DNA of 64,000 bases from JAFGNB01 sp050304135 (GCA_050304135.1 JBNLDC010000074.1:1-64000), one strand, 5' to 3'. Shown: positions 8,996 to 18,764, counted from the stretch's first letter. Notes: a model not told the origin generated them from the letters alone. Made by a program: numbers and translations.

Positions 8996-11900
8996 AAAAA
9001 ATTATCCGCTATTTCATCACTTACCCTATCTGGGCAAATGTGCTCATGGCGGCAATACTGCTGCTCGGGGTTGTCATGATGAAGAAAATGAAGACTTCGT
9101 TTTTCCCCGAGGTTGAAAGCAATACCATCAGCATATCTTTCATCTACCCCGGCACCTCACCCGAAGAAATCGAGGAAGCGCTGATTCTCAAAGCCGAGAA
9201 CAACCTGCGCGGCATTGCAGGGGTGGAACGCACCACCTCCGTCTCCCGGGAGAACAGCGGTTCGGTAACAGTAGAGGTAAGTGATAACTACACCACCGAC
9301 GAGGTGTACGATGATGTCAAGAACGCAATCGACCGTATAACCCCTTATCCTGCGGGTGCGGAAAAACCGATAGTCCGGGTTAATAAGATCCGGACCCGTA
9401 CGACGTCCGTTGCGCTTTACGGCAATGCCGACCTCTGGGCTCTCAAGGAACGGGCGGAAAACCTGCGCGACGATCTGCTCGCGATGGACGGAATTTCGCA
9501 GGTTACCGTCAGTGGCCTGCCGCAGCGTGAGATCGACGTGAATGTCACCGAGGCGGCACTACGCCGGTATGCACTTACCTTTTCGGAACTTGCCTCTGCC
9601 ATACGTGTTGCAAATATCGATCTCTCCGGCGGTTCCATTAAAACCGACGAGGAGCAGCTGCTGATCAGGGTGTACGGGCGACGTGACTTTGCTCATGAAC
9701 TTCGATCGATCGTGTTGCGCAGCAACAGCGACGGAACCCTCCTGCGGGTGGGCGATGTTGCCGAAGTTGCGGAAGATTGGGAAGACACCCCCAACGCGAC
9801 CTACTTCAACGGCAAACGTGCGGTAATCCTGGTGGTCGACAAAACTATCGAAGAGGATATTATCGATATTGCCGGGAAGGTCAACGCCTACATCAAGGAT
9901 TTCAGAAAAATTCATCCGGAAATTGAACTCGCGGTTATTTCCGATGCCACAGTATCGCTCAAGGCCCGCATCAACCTGCTGGTCACCAACGGTATTCTCG
10001 GATTCGTACTGGTAATGCTGGTACTGGGCATGTTTCTCAACGGGTACCTCTCATTCTGGGTTGCAGTCGGGATTCCCACCTCATTCGCCGGCATGTTCAT
10101 TATTGCGTACCTTTCGGGTATAACAATCAATGTGCTGTCGCTCATGGGAATGATCATCGTGGTCGGAATTCTGGTTGATGATGCGATCGTGGTTGCTGAA
10201 AACATCTTCCAGAAACACGAACTGGGGCTCTCTCCGTTGCGCGCAGCGATGGAAGGACTTTCAGAAGTGATAGCCCCGGTATTTACCGCGGTATCCACCA
10301 CCATCCTCGCCTTCATACCGTTTTTCTTTTTCCTGGGCACCTTCGGCCGGTTTATTTATCAACTGGCAATCGTGGTGATCGGAGCACTGCTCTTCTCACT
10401 TATTGAATCACTACTCATTCTTCCCGCCCATCTTGCTCATTCGCGGGGACTTGACCCGAAAACACAGAGCACCCGGCTGCGGATTTTTTTCGAAGGAATC
10501 TACCGGTTTCTCACCGATCGCATTTACGGACCGGCACTCCATTGGTCGATGCGGCATAAAACAATCACCCTCATGCTTCCCGTTGCCTATGTATTTATTA
10601 CCCTCGGTCTCATAAAGGGCAATATCGTCGAGTTCAGTTCGTTCCCCTTCATTGACCGTGACGACCTGACCTTCAACCTGACCATGACGACCGGTACCCG
10701 TGAAACAGTAACCGACTCGCTACTGCGGCAGATTGAGGCAAAAGTATGGCAGGTCAACGAAGAACTCAAGCGCAGCCGAAAAGACGGTCGCGATGTGATT
10801 CTGTCGGTGCAGCGGACAATCGGTTCAAACCGCCAGGGAGACAACGGCGGTCATGCGGGGGAGCTTGACATCGAGATGCTTGAGGGCTCGCTGAGGAAAA
10901 TGGCCTCCTTTGAGGTGCAGAATCTGATCCGCCGTAAACTGGGGCCGATTGCGGGAAGTCAGAAAGTATCATTTTCCGGCGGCAGGTGGGGGAAAGCGAT
11001 ATCGATCAGCCTGTTGAGCAACGACCTGCAACAGCTTGACAAAGCAAAGCGACTGCTCAGAAAGAAACTCGAGGAGTACCCCGCACTGAACGACATTACC
11101 GACAGCGATGTAGAGGGATGGCGGGAAGTGCGACTCTCGCTCAAACCTGCCGCCTACGCGGCAGGGCTCACCCTGAGTGAAATTTCCGGCCAGGTCCGGC
11201 AGGGTTTTTTCGGCCAGGAAGTGCAGCGGTTTCAACGCGGTGAAGACGAGATACGGGTCTGGGTGCGCTATACCGATAAAGACCGCTCATCCCTGGGAAA
11301 GCTCGAAGAGATGTATATCCGGGGAGCCGACGGTAATACCTATCCGCTTACCACCGTTGCAGATTACACGATTGAACGCGGCCGGGTTATGATCTCGCAT
11401 CTTGAGGGAAAACGGGAAATCCGTGTCGAAGCCGACCTTACCGATCCCGAAAAGTCTGCTACTACCATGCTCGCCGATATCAAGCGAAATGTCATCCCCG
11501 CAGTGCTCGCACAGGTACAGGGAGTGTATGTATCATACGAAGGACGTGAACGGAATAACGTGAAATTCAACCGTTCCCTGAAAAGTTCCTTCCCGATGGC
11601 CCTGCTCGGCATTGCCATTATACTGGTGCTGGTTTTCCGTTCACCGCTGCAGGCGGTGATAATTCTTCTTATGATCCCGCTCGGCCTGCTCGGTGCGGTC
11701 TGGGGACATCTGGTTCACGGGTATATGATCAGCCGCCTCTCGACATTCGGGGTTATTGCTCTGGCGGGGATTGTCATCAACGACAGCATCGTCTTCATTG
11801 ACCGTATTAACCGTAATCTTAAGAAAAACATGAAACTGCACGATGCCGTTCATGACGCGGGTCTCTCACGTCTCCGCCCGATTATACTTACCACCGTCAC

Positions 11901-12156
11901 GACGGTCGCCGGTATGGGGCCACTGATTTTCAGCACCAGTCGACAGGCGAAATTTCTTATACCGATGGCGGTTTCGCTGGTGTACGGCTTGCTTTTCGGT
12001 ACCCTGCTGATTCTGTTTATCGTTCCCAATCTCTTTCTGCTGCTCAACAATCTGCGTTTAGGGTATGAGCGGCTGTTCAACAAATCAGCCACTGCGGAAT
12101 CGGTCGAACCGTCAGTCCGTGAGATTGCAGCCGAAAAGGAGGCGAGTGAGGAATGA
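8992..12156 (+). CDS. RND multidrug/efflux transporter, inner-membrane permease
   Basis: The 1,054-aa product has the full AcrB/HAE1-like architecture: TM1 at about residues 12-30, a large periplasmic loop beginning FFPEVESNTISISFIYPG, five TM helices at about 325-480 including the proton-relay motif GILVDDAIVVAEN with paired aspartates, a second TM block starting near 520, a second periplasmic loop, and five C-terminal helices (from FPMALLGIAIILVLVF). It uses proton motive force to push substrates into a TolC-type channel. It overlaps the adaptor gene and the channel gene by 4 bases each (ATGA), a tight translationally coupled operon. The Asp-Asp pair argues for the drug/hydrophobe (HAE) rather than the heavy-metal branch. 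No regulator gene adjoins it. Confidence 0.94.
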   Translation: MKKIIRYFITYPIWANVLMAAILLLGVVMMKKMKTSFFPEVESNTISISFIYPGTSPEEIEEALILKAENNLRGIAGVERTTSVSRENSGSVTVEVSDNYTTDEVYDDVKNAIDRITPYPAGAEKPIVRVNKIRTRTTSVALYGNADLWALKERAENLRDDLLAMDGISQVTVSGLPQREIDVNVTEAALRRYALTFSELASAIRVANIDLSGGSIKTDEEQLLIRVYGRRDFAHELRSIVLRSNSDGTLLRVGDVAEVAEDWEDTPNATYFNGKRAVILVVDKTIEEDIIDIAGKVNAYIKDFRKIHPEIELAVISDATVSLKARINLLVTNGILGFVLVMLVLGMFLNGYLSFWVAVGIPTSFAGMFIIAYLSGITINVLSLMGMIIVVGILVDDAIVVAENIFQKHELGLSPLRAAMEGLSEVIAPVFTAVSTTILAFIPFFFFLGTFGRFIYQLAIVVIGALLFSLIESLLILPAHLAHSRGLDPKTQSTRLRIFFEGIYRFLTDRIYGPALHWSMRHKTITLMLPVAYVFITLGLIKGNIVEFSSFPFIDRDDLTFNLTMTTGTRETVTDSLLRQIEAKVWQVNEELKRSRKDGRDVILSVQRTIGSNRQGDNGGHAGELDIEMLEGSLRKMASFEVQNLIRRKLGPIAGSQKVSFSGGRWGKAISISLLSNDLQQLDKAKRLLRKKLEEYPALNDITDSDVEGWREVRLSLKPAAYAAGLTLSEISGQVRQGFFGQEVQRFQRGEDEIRVWVRYTDKDRSSLGKLEEMYIRGADGNTYPLTTVADYTIERGRVMISHLEGKREIRVEADLTDPEKSATTMLADIKRNVIPAVLAQVQGVYVSYEGRERNNVKFNRSLKSSFPMALLGIAIILVLVFRSPLQAVIILLMIPLGLLGAVWGHLVHGYMISRLSTFGVIALAGIVINDSIVFIDRINRNLKKNMKLHDAVHDAGLSRLRPIILTTVTTVAGMGPLIFSTSRQAKFLIPMAVSLVYGLLFGTLLILFIVPNLFLLLNNLRLGYERLFNKSATAESVEPSVREIAAEKEASEE

Positions 12157-13421
12157 TTCGACAAATTCTCTTACTTACAGGCGTTTTGGCAGCAACAGTA
12201 AATGCTGATACACTGACCATCGCACAGGCGGTCGAACTTGGATTACAGAATAACTTTTCCATCAGAATTGCCCGTAACACCACCGGGAAAAATTTAAATA
12301 ACCGTAAGCTCAAAACCGGCGCACTGCTTCCCACACTCCGGGTGGACGGAAACGCCGCTCAGACCAATACCCAGTACCTGCCGGAGAGCGCCGTGTTCAA
12401 CTCGGGCAGCACCCCGGAACTTCGCGGCAGCGCTACGCTCAACTGGACACTGTTCGACGGTTTCAAAATGTTCCATGCGGGTCACCTGATCGACCAGCAG
12501 TCAAACCTGAGCACCCTTACCACCCGTCATGCAATCGAAGCAGCAGCAGTCACCATCATGACCGCCTATTTCCAGCTCATCGCACAGCGTTCACTGCTCG
12601 ACGCGGCGCGACAGCAACTTGCCATAGCACGGTCGCAACTTACATTCACCGAAGCACAGTTTGAATTTGCCCGTGTCGGAAAGCGTGAACTCCTCACACA
12701 ACAGGTGGTAGTCAATACCGATTCATCGCAGGTGCTCTCCCACATGCTTGATGCCCGCAACGCGCTCTATACGCTTAACGTAGCACTGGGACGCACTCCC
12801 GATACCCCGGTCAGCCCTGCAATGGATTCATCGGTAAACACCCCAGACCACGATGCATCCTGGTGGTTCTACGAAGCGCTGCAGCATAACACAGGCCTGA
12901 AAATGGCAACCGTACAAAAGAATCTCGCTGTTACACAACATGCCATCGCACGAGCGGCATTGTGGCCGGTACTCTCAGCGGGCGGTACCCTGGCAGCAAC
13001 GGCAACGCAACCGGTTGACAACATCCGGACCCGCGCGGAACTTTCACTCACCTTCCCGCTCCTTACCGGATTTTCCCGTACAACTGGTTTGCGCAATGCC
13101 GCGATCGATACACAGACTGCTGATCTCACTATTCAGGAAATGCGCCTCGAACTGCAGGCACACATCTACCATCAGTGGGAACAGCTGCGCATCAGCAGCG
13201 AACAGGTAACATTCGAGCAACAGGCGATAGCTCGCGCGGCACAGGCACTTGAACTCAGCGATGAACAATTCAAACTGGGGCGCATTACCGATCTGCAACT
13301 GCGCGAAGCGCAGCAGTCGCTCCTCAATGCACAGGTGCGCTATCAGTCTGCACTCTTTCAGAACAAGGTGGTTGCCCTGCAGCTCCAGCAACTTGCCGGA
13401 AAACTTAACATTCCGCAGTAG
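12153..13421 (+). CDS. TolC-family outer-membrane efflux channel
   Basis: The 422-aa product has a cleavable signal peptide (MIRQILLLTGVLAATVNA, cut near residue 18-19) and two outer-membrane efflux protein repeats of long coiled-coil helices (AVELGLQNNFSIRIARN..., LLDAARQQLAIARSQLTFTEAQ... and the second half from about 240). It is typical for TolC/OprM proteins in length. There is no lipobox cysteine, so it is TolC-like rather than an OprM-type lipoprotein. It is third in the efflux operon, its ATG overlapping the stop of the permease. Its stop lies 19 bases from the convergent ilvD stop, and I see no strong hairpin terminator between them. Confidence 0.92.
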   Translation: MIRQILLLTGVLAATVNADTLTIAQAVELGLQNNFSIRIARNTTGKNLNNRKLKTGALLPTLRVDGNAAQTNTQYLPESAVFNSGSTPELRGSATLNWTLFDGFKMFHAGHLIDQQSNLSTLTTRHAIEAAAVTIMTAYFQLIAQRSLLDAARQQLAIARSQLTFTEAQFEFARVGKRELLTQQVVVNTDSSQVLSHMLDARNALYTLNVALGRTPDTPVSPAMDSSVNTPDHDASWWFYEALQHNTGLKMATVQKNLAVTQHAIARAALWPVLSAGGTLAATATQPVDNIRTRAELSLTFPLLTGFSRTTGLRNAAIDTQTADLTIQEMRLELQAHIYHQWEQLRISSEQVTFEQQAIARAAQALELSDEQFKLGRITDLQLREAQQSLLNAQVRYQSALFQNKVVALQLQQLAGKLNIPQ

Positions 13422-13440
13422 AACTCTGGTTTACTCACTT

Positions 13441-15120
13441 TCACGCGTCGGTAACACAGCCCTCCGATGCGGAAGAGACATTTTTTATATACTTGAATAG
13501 AGTGCCGCTATTCGCCTTAAACGCAGGCGCCTGCCAGTTGCGACGTCTTCGTTCCCACTCTTCTTCGGGAATCTGCACGGCGATCTCATTGCTGACGGCA
13601 TCCACCACAACCGGATCGCCATCGCGCACCAGTGCAATCGGACCACAGTCCTGTGCTTCGGGGGTAACATGCCCGATGATAAATCCATGGGAACCTCCCG
13701 AGAACCGCCCATCGGTAATGAGAGCGACATCTCCCCCAAGTCCGGCTCCCACTATTGCCGAGGTGGGAGTCAGCATTTCCGGCATACCAGGTCCGCCTTT
13801 CGGTCCTTCGTAGCGGATAATCACCACATGACCTTTGACAATTTCCCCCTCCTCAAGTGCTGCAAGCATCTGCTCCTCTGAGTCAAAACAGATGGCGTTT
13901 CCTTCAAACTGCAGACCCTCTTTTCCCGTAATTTTGGCCACCGCCCCACCGGGAGCAAGATTCCCCCGTAAAATACGAATATGCCCAGTAACCTTAACCG
14001 GCCGTTCCACCGGTAAAATGACAGACTGCCCAGATGTCAAACCCGGCAGATCCAGCAGATTCTCCGCAACCGTTTTTCCGGTAACCGTCAGGCATTCACC
14101 GTTAAGCAAACCTTTTTCCAGCAGATACTTCATAACCGCCGGAACTCCGCCGACAAGATGTAAATCCTCCATAACATAGCGTCCGCTTGGTTTGAGATCT
14201 GCAAGCACCGGAACGGTATCACTTGCTTTCTGAAAATCATCAAGTGTAAGCTCCACCCCCACAGCCTTTGCCATCGCCAGCAGATGCAGTACCGCATTCG
14301 TGGATCCCCCCAGAGCGAAAAGAACCGTGATTGCATTATCGAATGCGGCCCGGGTCATGATGTCCAGGGGTTTAATATCCTTTTCCAGTAGATTGCGAAC
14401 CGCCACGCCTGCCTGCATACACTCTTCTATTTTTTTCGGATCTTCAGCCGGAATACTGGAACTGTAGGGCAATGACATGCCCATCGCTTCGATTGCAGCA
14501 GCCATGGTATTCGCCGTGTACATTCCCCCACATGCCCCGGCTCCGGGGCACGCATTCTCGACAATCTCACGCCGCTGTTCTTCAGTAATTTTTCCCGCGA
14601 GATACTCTCCATAGCTTTGAAATGCCGAAACGATATCGATCGGTTTACCATCAGCGCATCCTGGTTTGATAGTACCACCGTAGATCATCAGGGAGGGGCG
14701 GTTTACCCGGGCCATCGCGATCAGACATCCGGGCATGTTCTTGTCACATCCGGGGAGTGTAATTGCAGCATCGTACCATTGAGCACGCATGACCGTTTCA
14801 ATCGAATCAGCAATGATCTCTCTGGACTGGAGTGAATAGCTCATACCTTCAGTCCCCATGGATATTCCGTCACTCACCCCGATGGTGAAAAAACGCATTC
14901 CCAGTAGACCAGCCTGCCCAACCCCCTCCTTAACCTTTTCAGCAAGGCTCCCGAGGTGCATATTGCAGCTGTTGCCATCATACCACATACTGGCGATCCC
15001 GACCTGCGCTTTATTCATATCATTTCGTTTCAGACCGGTGGCATACAGCATCGCTTGTGATGCCCCCTGCGATTTCGGCCGGGTAATACGGGAGCTTACG
15101 GTGTTTAACGAAACAGCCAT
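13441..15120 (-). CDS. ilvD: dihydroxy-acid dehydratase IlvD
   Basis: IlvD dehydrates 2,3-dihydroxy-isovalerate and 2,3-dihydroxy-3-methylvalerate in valine, isoleucine and leucine synthesis. The 559-aa product has the three conserved cluster cysteines C52 (GNSCNMH), C125 (LPGCDKNMPGC) and C197 (GAGACGGMYTANTM), the Mg-binding stretch around the modified lysine, and the C-terminal TDGRFSGGSHG motif. The start is well fixed by TAAGGAGAA eight bases before the ATG. No other branched-chain genes adjoin it, so it stands as a single gene. A short inverted-repeat element (15150-15290) begins 30 bases upstream of the start codon, where the promoter would be expected. Confidence 0.95.
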   Translation of the reverse strand: MAVSLNTVSSRITRPKSQGASQAMLYATGLKRNDMNKAQVGIASMWYDGNSCNMHLGSLAEKVKEGVGQAGLLGMRFFTIGVSDGISMGTEGMSYSLQSREIIADSIETVMRAQWYDAAITLPGCDKNMPGCLIAMARVNRPSLMIYGGTIKPGCADGKPIDIVSAFQSYGEYLAGKITEEQRREIVENACPGAGACGGMYTANTMAAAIEAMGMSLPYSSSIPAEDPKKIEECMQAGVAVRNLLEKDIKPLDIMTRAAFDNAITVLFALGGSTNAVLHLLAMAKAVGVELTLDDFQKASDTVPVLADLKPSGRYVMEDLHLVGGVPAVMKYLLEKGLLNGECLTVTGKTVAENLLDLPGLTSGQSVILPVERPVKVTGHIRILRGNLAPGGAVAKITGKEGLQFEGNAICFDSEEQMLAALEEGEIVKGHVVIIRYEGPKGGPGMPEMLTPTSAIVGAGLGGDVALITDGRFSGGSHGFIIGHVTPEAQDCGPIALVRDGDPVVVDAVSNEIAVQIPEEEWERRRRNWQAPAFKANSGTLFKYIKNVSSASEGCVTDA

Positions 15121-15149
15121 ATCATTTCTCCTTAAAAGTTCTCTTCATC

Positions 15150-15290
15150 TATATAGTTACTGTTTAAAAAGGATTAAAACCAGTTATGTCATTCCCGTAG
15201 TGCCCAGCACTGGATACCCTACGTTTCAAGAACGAACGTGACAATTCAGGTATGACGAAAACCGGGCTATTCTGAACAGATACTATATAA
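15150..15290. repeat. small element bounded by imperfect inverted repeats, copy A
   Basis: The right end reads TATTCTGAACAGATACTAT (about 15269-15287). The left end (TATAGTTACTGTTTAAAAA from about 15152) is its imperfect inverted copy. The same right end occurs at 30624-30642 (copy B), with a better-matching left end there. The interior contains GTCATTCCCG ... GGTATGAC, itself able to pair. No coding frame. It sits directly upstream of ilvD. It may be a MITE or REP-type element; the family is unknown. Confidence 0.5.
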
Positions 15291-15692
15291 GGTGACGATT
15301 CTCGATTATCTAATTTCTCAGTTAACGCCAATTCCGACACTTACATTACTTCCATCCTGTAGAGTTCGGAAATCCCCCGGGAAAAATTTCAGAACACGCA
15401 GCCGATCTATTTTCCAGATCTAACAACGACATTCGAGGTTATACAATAATGAAATAAAAGTACCTGTTAATAATTCGCCACCGGCAGTTCCCAATACGCA
15501 CTCTGTTTCGGATGGATGCAACTGCTTCAAATTTTATTTCCACAAACCAGAAATCGACCAATCCACGGGTTGTGGTAATTCCATTGCCAACCCCCAATAG
15601 ATAGTAGTCATTCCGCCTGCAGTTTGCATCACCACACGATAGCTTCATAAGTCAATAAAACTCAAATACCGGGACATTGCTAACTGTATCAA
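15291..15692. other. intergenic, no gene recognised
   Basis: About 400 bases between the repeat element and the nrdD control region. One frame on the minus strand (15439-15648, 69 aa, Arg/Tyr-rich) has no clear ribosome-binding site and no family resemblance that I can see, so it is not called as a gene. Together with the repeat element next to it, the stretch looks like decayed or insertion-prone DNA. Confidence 0.4.
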
Positions 15693-15708
15693 TCACAACA
15701 TATTGTGG
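15693..15708. promoter_or_regulatory. NrdR-box-like palindrome 1 upstream of nrdD
   Basis: TCACAACATATTGTGG is a near-perfect dyad (CACAA-4-TTGTG) agreeing at 13 of 16 positions with the NrdR box consensus acaCwAtATaTwGtgt as I recall it. NrdR represses ribonucleotide reductase operons, which fits the position about 220 bases upstream of nrdD. A second, weaker copy follows at 15816. Confidence 0.5.
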
Positions 15709-15815
15709 TATTAGACCTGTAAAGGTACGATTCTATCTACAGATGGGGTTTCTGAGCATTTTATGCAGGAGGTGGAATTTATTTTCCGGCTTTGAATTTA
15801 TTTGTTGAAATAAAA

Positions 15816-15831
15816 AACCAACATATTGTAC
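15816..15831. promoter_or_regulatory. NrdR-box-like palindrome 2, overlapping a possible -10 of nrdD
   Basis: AACCAACATATTGTAC shares the core CAACATATTGT with the box at 15693 and agrees with the NrdR consensus at about 11 of 16 positions. A TTGTTG (15802-15807) followed after 16 bases by TATTGT (15824-15829) could be the promoter, so this box would cover the -10. The two boxes are 123 bases apart, whereas known NrdR pairs are usually about 31-33 bases apart. Confidence 0.4.
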
Positions 15832-15929
15832 AATCACCCTCTAACAAGTAGCACAGGTTGTGTGTTTAAACTATTTTCAACCTAACCCCTATCTCACCCT
15901 CGGGGAACACCTCAAAAGGAGTATTGTGG

Positions 15930-18086
15930 ATGATTGAGACCATCAGGAAACGTGACGGTAAGCTGGTCCCCTACGACAATTACAAAATCGCCAATGCGAT
16001 TTACAAAGCCGCCGAAGCGACAGGCGGAAAAGATTTCGGTTCGGCCCTTACCCTCGCAAAACAGGTTGAAGATACGGTCGGCAAGCGGTTTCACCCCAAA
16101 TCGATTCCCGCCGTCGAAGAAATTCAGGACATTGTCGAAAAAGTGCTGATTGAACAGGGACATGCGAAAGTCGCCAAGGCATATATCCTCTACCGGGAGG
16201 AACACCGCCGGATCCGCAGTACCCACGATATGCTCCTCGATATCGCCACCACCATGGATGGCTATCTCAGACAGGAAGACTGGCGGGTACACGAAAATTC
16301 CAATGTGAACTATTCTCTGGGTGGTCTTATTCTCCATAACAGCGGTGCAATCACCGCAAATTACTGGCTTGAAAATATTTACAGCCATGATATTTCATCC
16401 GCACACCGTAACGGTGATTTTCACATGCACGACCTTTCCATGTTTTCCGGTTACTGCGCCGGGTGGTCGTTGCGGCAGCTCATTGCGGAAGGACTGGGTG
16501 GTGTTCCCGGGAAAATTTCCTCAGCCGCTCCCAAACATCTCTCCACGCTGGTGCAGCAGATGGTCAATTTCCTTGGAATTCTGCAGAACGAGTGGGCTGG
16601 TGCACAAGCGTTTTCATCGTTCGACACCTACCTCGCTCCGTTTGTCCGGATCGACAACCTCTCCTACGAAGAGGTGAAGCAGCAGATTCAGTCATTTATT
16701 TTCGGGGTAAACACTCCTTCGCGCTGGGGTTCACAGGCACCATTTACGAATATCACTCTTGACTGGGTCGTTCCGGACGACCTTCGTGATCAACCGGCAA
16801 TTGTCGGTGGAGCTCCTATTGAGCAGACCTATGGGGAATTTCAGCTTGAAATGGATATGATCAACAAGGCGTTTCTTGAGGTATTGATCGAAGGAGATGC
16901 CGACGGTCGTGGCTTCTCCTATCCGATTCCAACCTATAACATTACCGATCATTTCAACTGGGACAGCGAGAACGCACAGCTGCTCTTTAAAATGACCGGA
17001 AAATACGGTACCCCCTATTTTCAGAACTTCATCAATTCATCGCTCAATCCGGGCGACGTCCGTTCAATGTGCTGCCGTCTGCAGCTCGACAAGCGGGAAC
17101 TTCGTAACCGGGGCGGCGGTCTGTTCGGTGCCGATGAATTCACCGGATCAATCGGGGTGGTCACCATCAACCTGCCGCGTATCGGCTACCGCTCCTCTAC
17201 GGTTGAAGAGTATTACCAGCATCTTGATCACTATATGGATCTCGCCCGTGACTCACTGGAAGTAAAGCGTAAGGTGATCTCACGGCTTATGGACCAGGGG
17301 CTTTTTCCGTATACGCAGCGGTACCTGCGCCACTGGAACAACCACTTCTCCACCATCGGCCTCATCGGTATGAATGAGTCGGTCAGAAACTTCATGGGGA
17401 AAGATCTCACCCATGCCGAGGCGCGGATCTTTGCCAAAGAGGTCCTGCTTCACATGCGTGAGCGGCTCGTCAGCTATCAGGAGGAAACCGGCCATCTCTT
17501 CAACCTCGAAGCGACACCGGGAGAGGGGACATCGTACCGCCTGGCGAAAATCGACCGCGAAAAATTCCCGCGCATGGAAATCCCCGGCGATGACCACCCC
17601 TTCTATACCAATTCCACCCAGCTGCCCGTCAACGCCACCGACGATGTATTCGAAGCGCTTGACATGCAGAACGACATTCAGAGAATGTATACCGGCGGCA
17701 CCGTGTTTCACGCCTTTCTCGGTGAATCAATCGACGATGTCGAAACCTGCAAAACGCTGGTGAGAAAAATCGCCGAAAACTACCACATTCCCTACTTTAC
17801 CCTCTCCCCCACGTTCTCAATCTGCAAGAACCACGGGTATCTCAGGGGAGAGCATTTTTCCTGCCCGAACTGTTCGGAGGAAACCGAGGTGTACTCGAGG
17901 ATCGTCGGGTATTACCGGCCGGTGCAACACTGGAACGAAGGCAAGAAATCCGAATTCAACCATCGCAAGCTCTACACGGTAGGCAGTACCGAACAGACTG
18001 TTCCTGATGTCCCCCGTAACTTGTTTACTATTGAGGAGTCCGCCGTATGCCAGGAGGAATCGACCGTTGCATTGGTGGATGGTTAA
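15930..18086 (+). CDS. nrdD: anaerobic ribonucleoside-triphosphate reductase NrdD
   Basis: Class III reductase making dNTPs from NTPs without oxygen, using a glycyl radical. The ATG at 15930 is chosen (AAGGAG, 8 bases); a TTG two codons earlier is also open. The 718-aa product has an N-terminal ATP-cone (residues about 1-90, KRDGKLVPYDNYKIANAI), the ten-stranded barrel with a conserved MCCRLQLD segment, the zinc motif C632-x2-H635 and C645-x2-C648 (ICKNHGYLRGEHFSCPNC), and the radical glycine G660 in SRIVGYYRPV. All parts needed for activity are visible. It overlaps nrdG by 40 bases. Two NrdR-like boxes lie upstream. It is likely the cell's route to DNA precursors under anaerobic conditions; no class I or II reductase is in the window. 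Confidence 0.95.
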   Translation: MIETIRKRDGKLVPYDNYKIANAIYKAAEATGGKDFGSALTLAKQVEDTVGKRFHPKSIPAVEEIQDIVEKVLIEQGHAKVAKAYILYREEHRRIRSTHDMLLDIATTMDGYLRQEDWRVHENSNVNYSLGGLILHNSGAITANYWLENIYSHDISSAHRNGDFHMHDLSMFSGYCAGWSLRQLIAEGLGGVPGKISSAAPKHLSTLVQQMVNFLGILQNEWAGAQAFSSFDTYLAPFVRIDNLSYEEVKQQIQSFIFGVNTPSRWGSQAPFTNITLDWVVPDDLRDQPAIVGGAPIEQTYGEFQLEMDMINKAFLEVLIEGDADGRGFSYPIPTYNITDHFNWDSENAQLLFKMTGKYGTPYFQNFINSSLNPGDVRSMCCRLQLDKRELRNRGGGLFGADEFTGSIGVVTINLPRIGYRSSTVEEYYQHLDHYMDLARDSLEVKRKVISRLMDQGLFPYTQRYLRHWNNHFSTIGLIGMNESVRNFMGKDLTHAEARIFAKEVLLHMRERLVSYQEETGHLFNLEATPGEGTSYRLAKIDREKFPRMEIPGDDHPFYTNSTQLPVNATDDVFEALDMQNDIQRMYTGGTVFHAFLGESIDDVETCKTLVRKIAENYHIPYFTLSPTFSICKNHGYLRGEHFSCPNCSEETEVYSRIVGYYRPVQHWNEGKKSEFNHRKLYTVGSTEQTVPDVPRNLFTIEESAVCQEESTVALVDG

Positions 18087-18751
18087 AAAATTCGTTTATT
18101 GATTTTCCGGGGACGGTTTCGACCGTCCTTTTTTTTCGCGGTTGCAACCTCCGCTGTCCCTACTGTCACAACCCTGAACTTGTGCTCGACACCACCGGAT
18201 TCATTGCCTTCGAAGAGGTCCTCGCCCACCTCCGGAAACGCTCCGGTATCATTGAAGGAGTGGTCCTCTCCGGCGGCGAGCCGACTCTGCACAGCGTAGC
18301 ACTTCCCGTCATTGTCCAGAAGCTCCGGTCGCTCGGGTTTGCGATCAAACTCGACACCAATGGGCTGCTCCCCGAAATGATCTCCACCATCGCCCCCGAT
18401 TATTGTGCCCTCGACCTGAAAACCCTGCCGTCGCGCTACCGTGAACTCGGCGATGTCACACGGTCAGGTGAACATCCACTGTACCGATCTCTTGACATCA
18501 TAAAAACAATGGGAAGTCGTGGTGAAGTACGGATTACCGTTGCAGAACCGTTTGTTGACGAGGAGGCAATCGGTGTAGTTGCCGAACTGCTGCGCGGTGT
18601 TGAAAAGGTGTTTCTGCAGCCGTTCAAATGGAGTGCGGATGTGCTTGATGAGCGCTTCGGGGAGCAGCATACGGTCCCTGCGGAAACCCTGATGCGGTAT
18701 CGGGACCGTCTGGCGGAAATCGTGCTTTCCTGCAGTATCAGAGGCACCTGA
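18047..18751 (+). CDS. nrdG: anaerobic ribonucleotide reductase activating protein NrdG (radical SAM)
   Basis: NrdG uses a [4Fe-4S] cluster and S-adenosylmethionine to place the glycyl radical on NrdD. The 234-aa product contains the radical SAM motif C-x3-C-x2-C in FRGCNLRCPYCHNPEL (about residues 30-45), the GGEPTL motif (VVLSGGEPTLH) and a C-terminal region typical of the longer activases. GAGGAG precedes the ATG by 8 bases. The start lies inside the last 40 bases of nrdD, so the two are translationally coupled. There is no second four-cysteine insert of the kind found in dedicated glycyl-radical-dehydratase activases, so I see no reason to assign it to the orphan glycyl radical enzyme at 3.8 kb as well. 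Confidence 0.92.
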   Translation: MPGGIDRCIGGWLKNSFIDFPGTVSTVLFFRGCNLRCPYCHNPELVLDTTGFIAFEEVLAHLRKRSGIIEGVVLSGGEPTLHSVALPVIVQKLRSLGFAIKLDTNGLLPEMISTIAPDYCALDLKTLPSRYRELGDVTRSGEHPLYRSLDIIKTMGSRGEVRITVAEPFVDEEAIGVVAELLRGVEKVFLQPFKWSADVLDERFGEQHTVPAETLMRYRDRLAEIVLSCSIRGT

Positions 18752-18764
18752 CAAAAAAAACGGA

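Noticed and set aside
15439..15648. 69-codon minus-strand frame in the gap between ilvD and nrdD
   Set aside because: No ribosome-binding site, odd composition (Arg, Tyr, Asn), and no resemblance to a known family.
18047..18751. nrdG as the activase of the glycyl radical enzyme at 3.8 kb
   Set aside because: It is coupled to nrdD and lacks the extra ferredoxin-like cluster insert of dehydratase activases; cross-activation cannot be supported from sequence.
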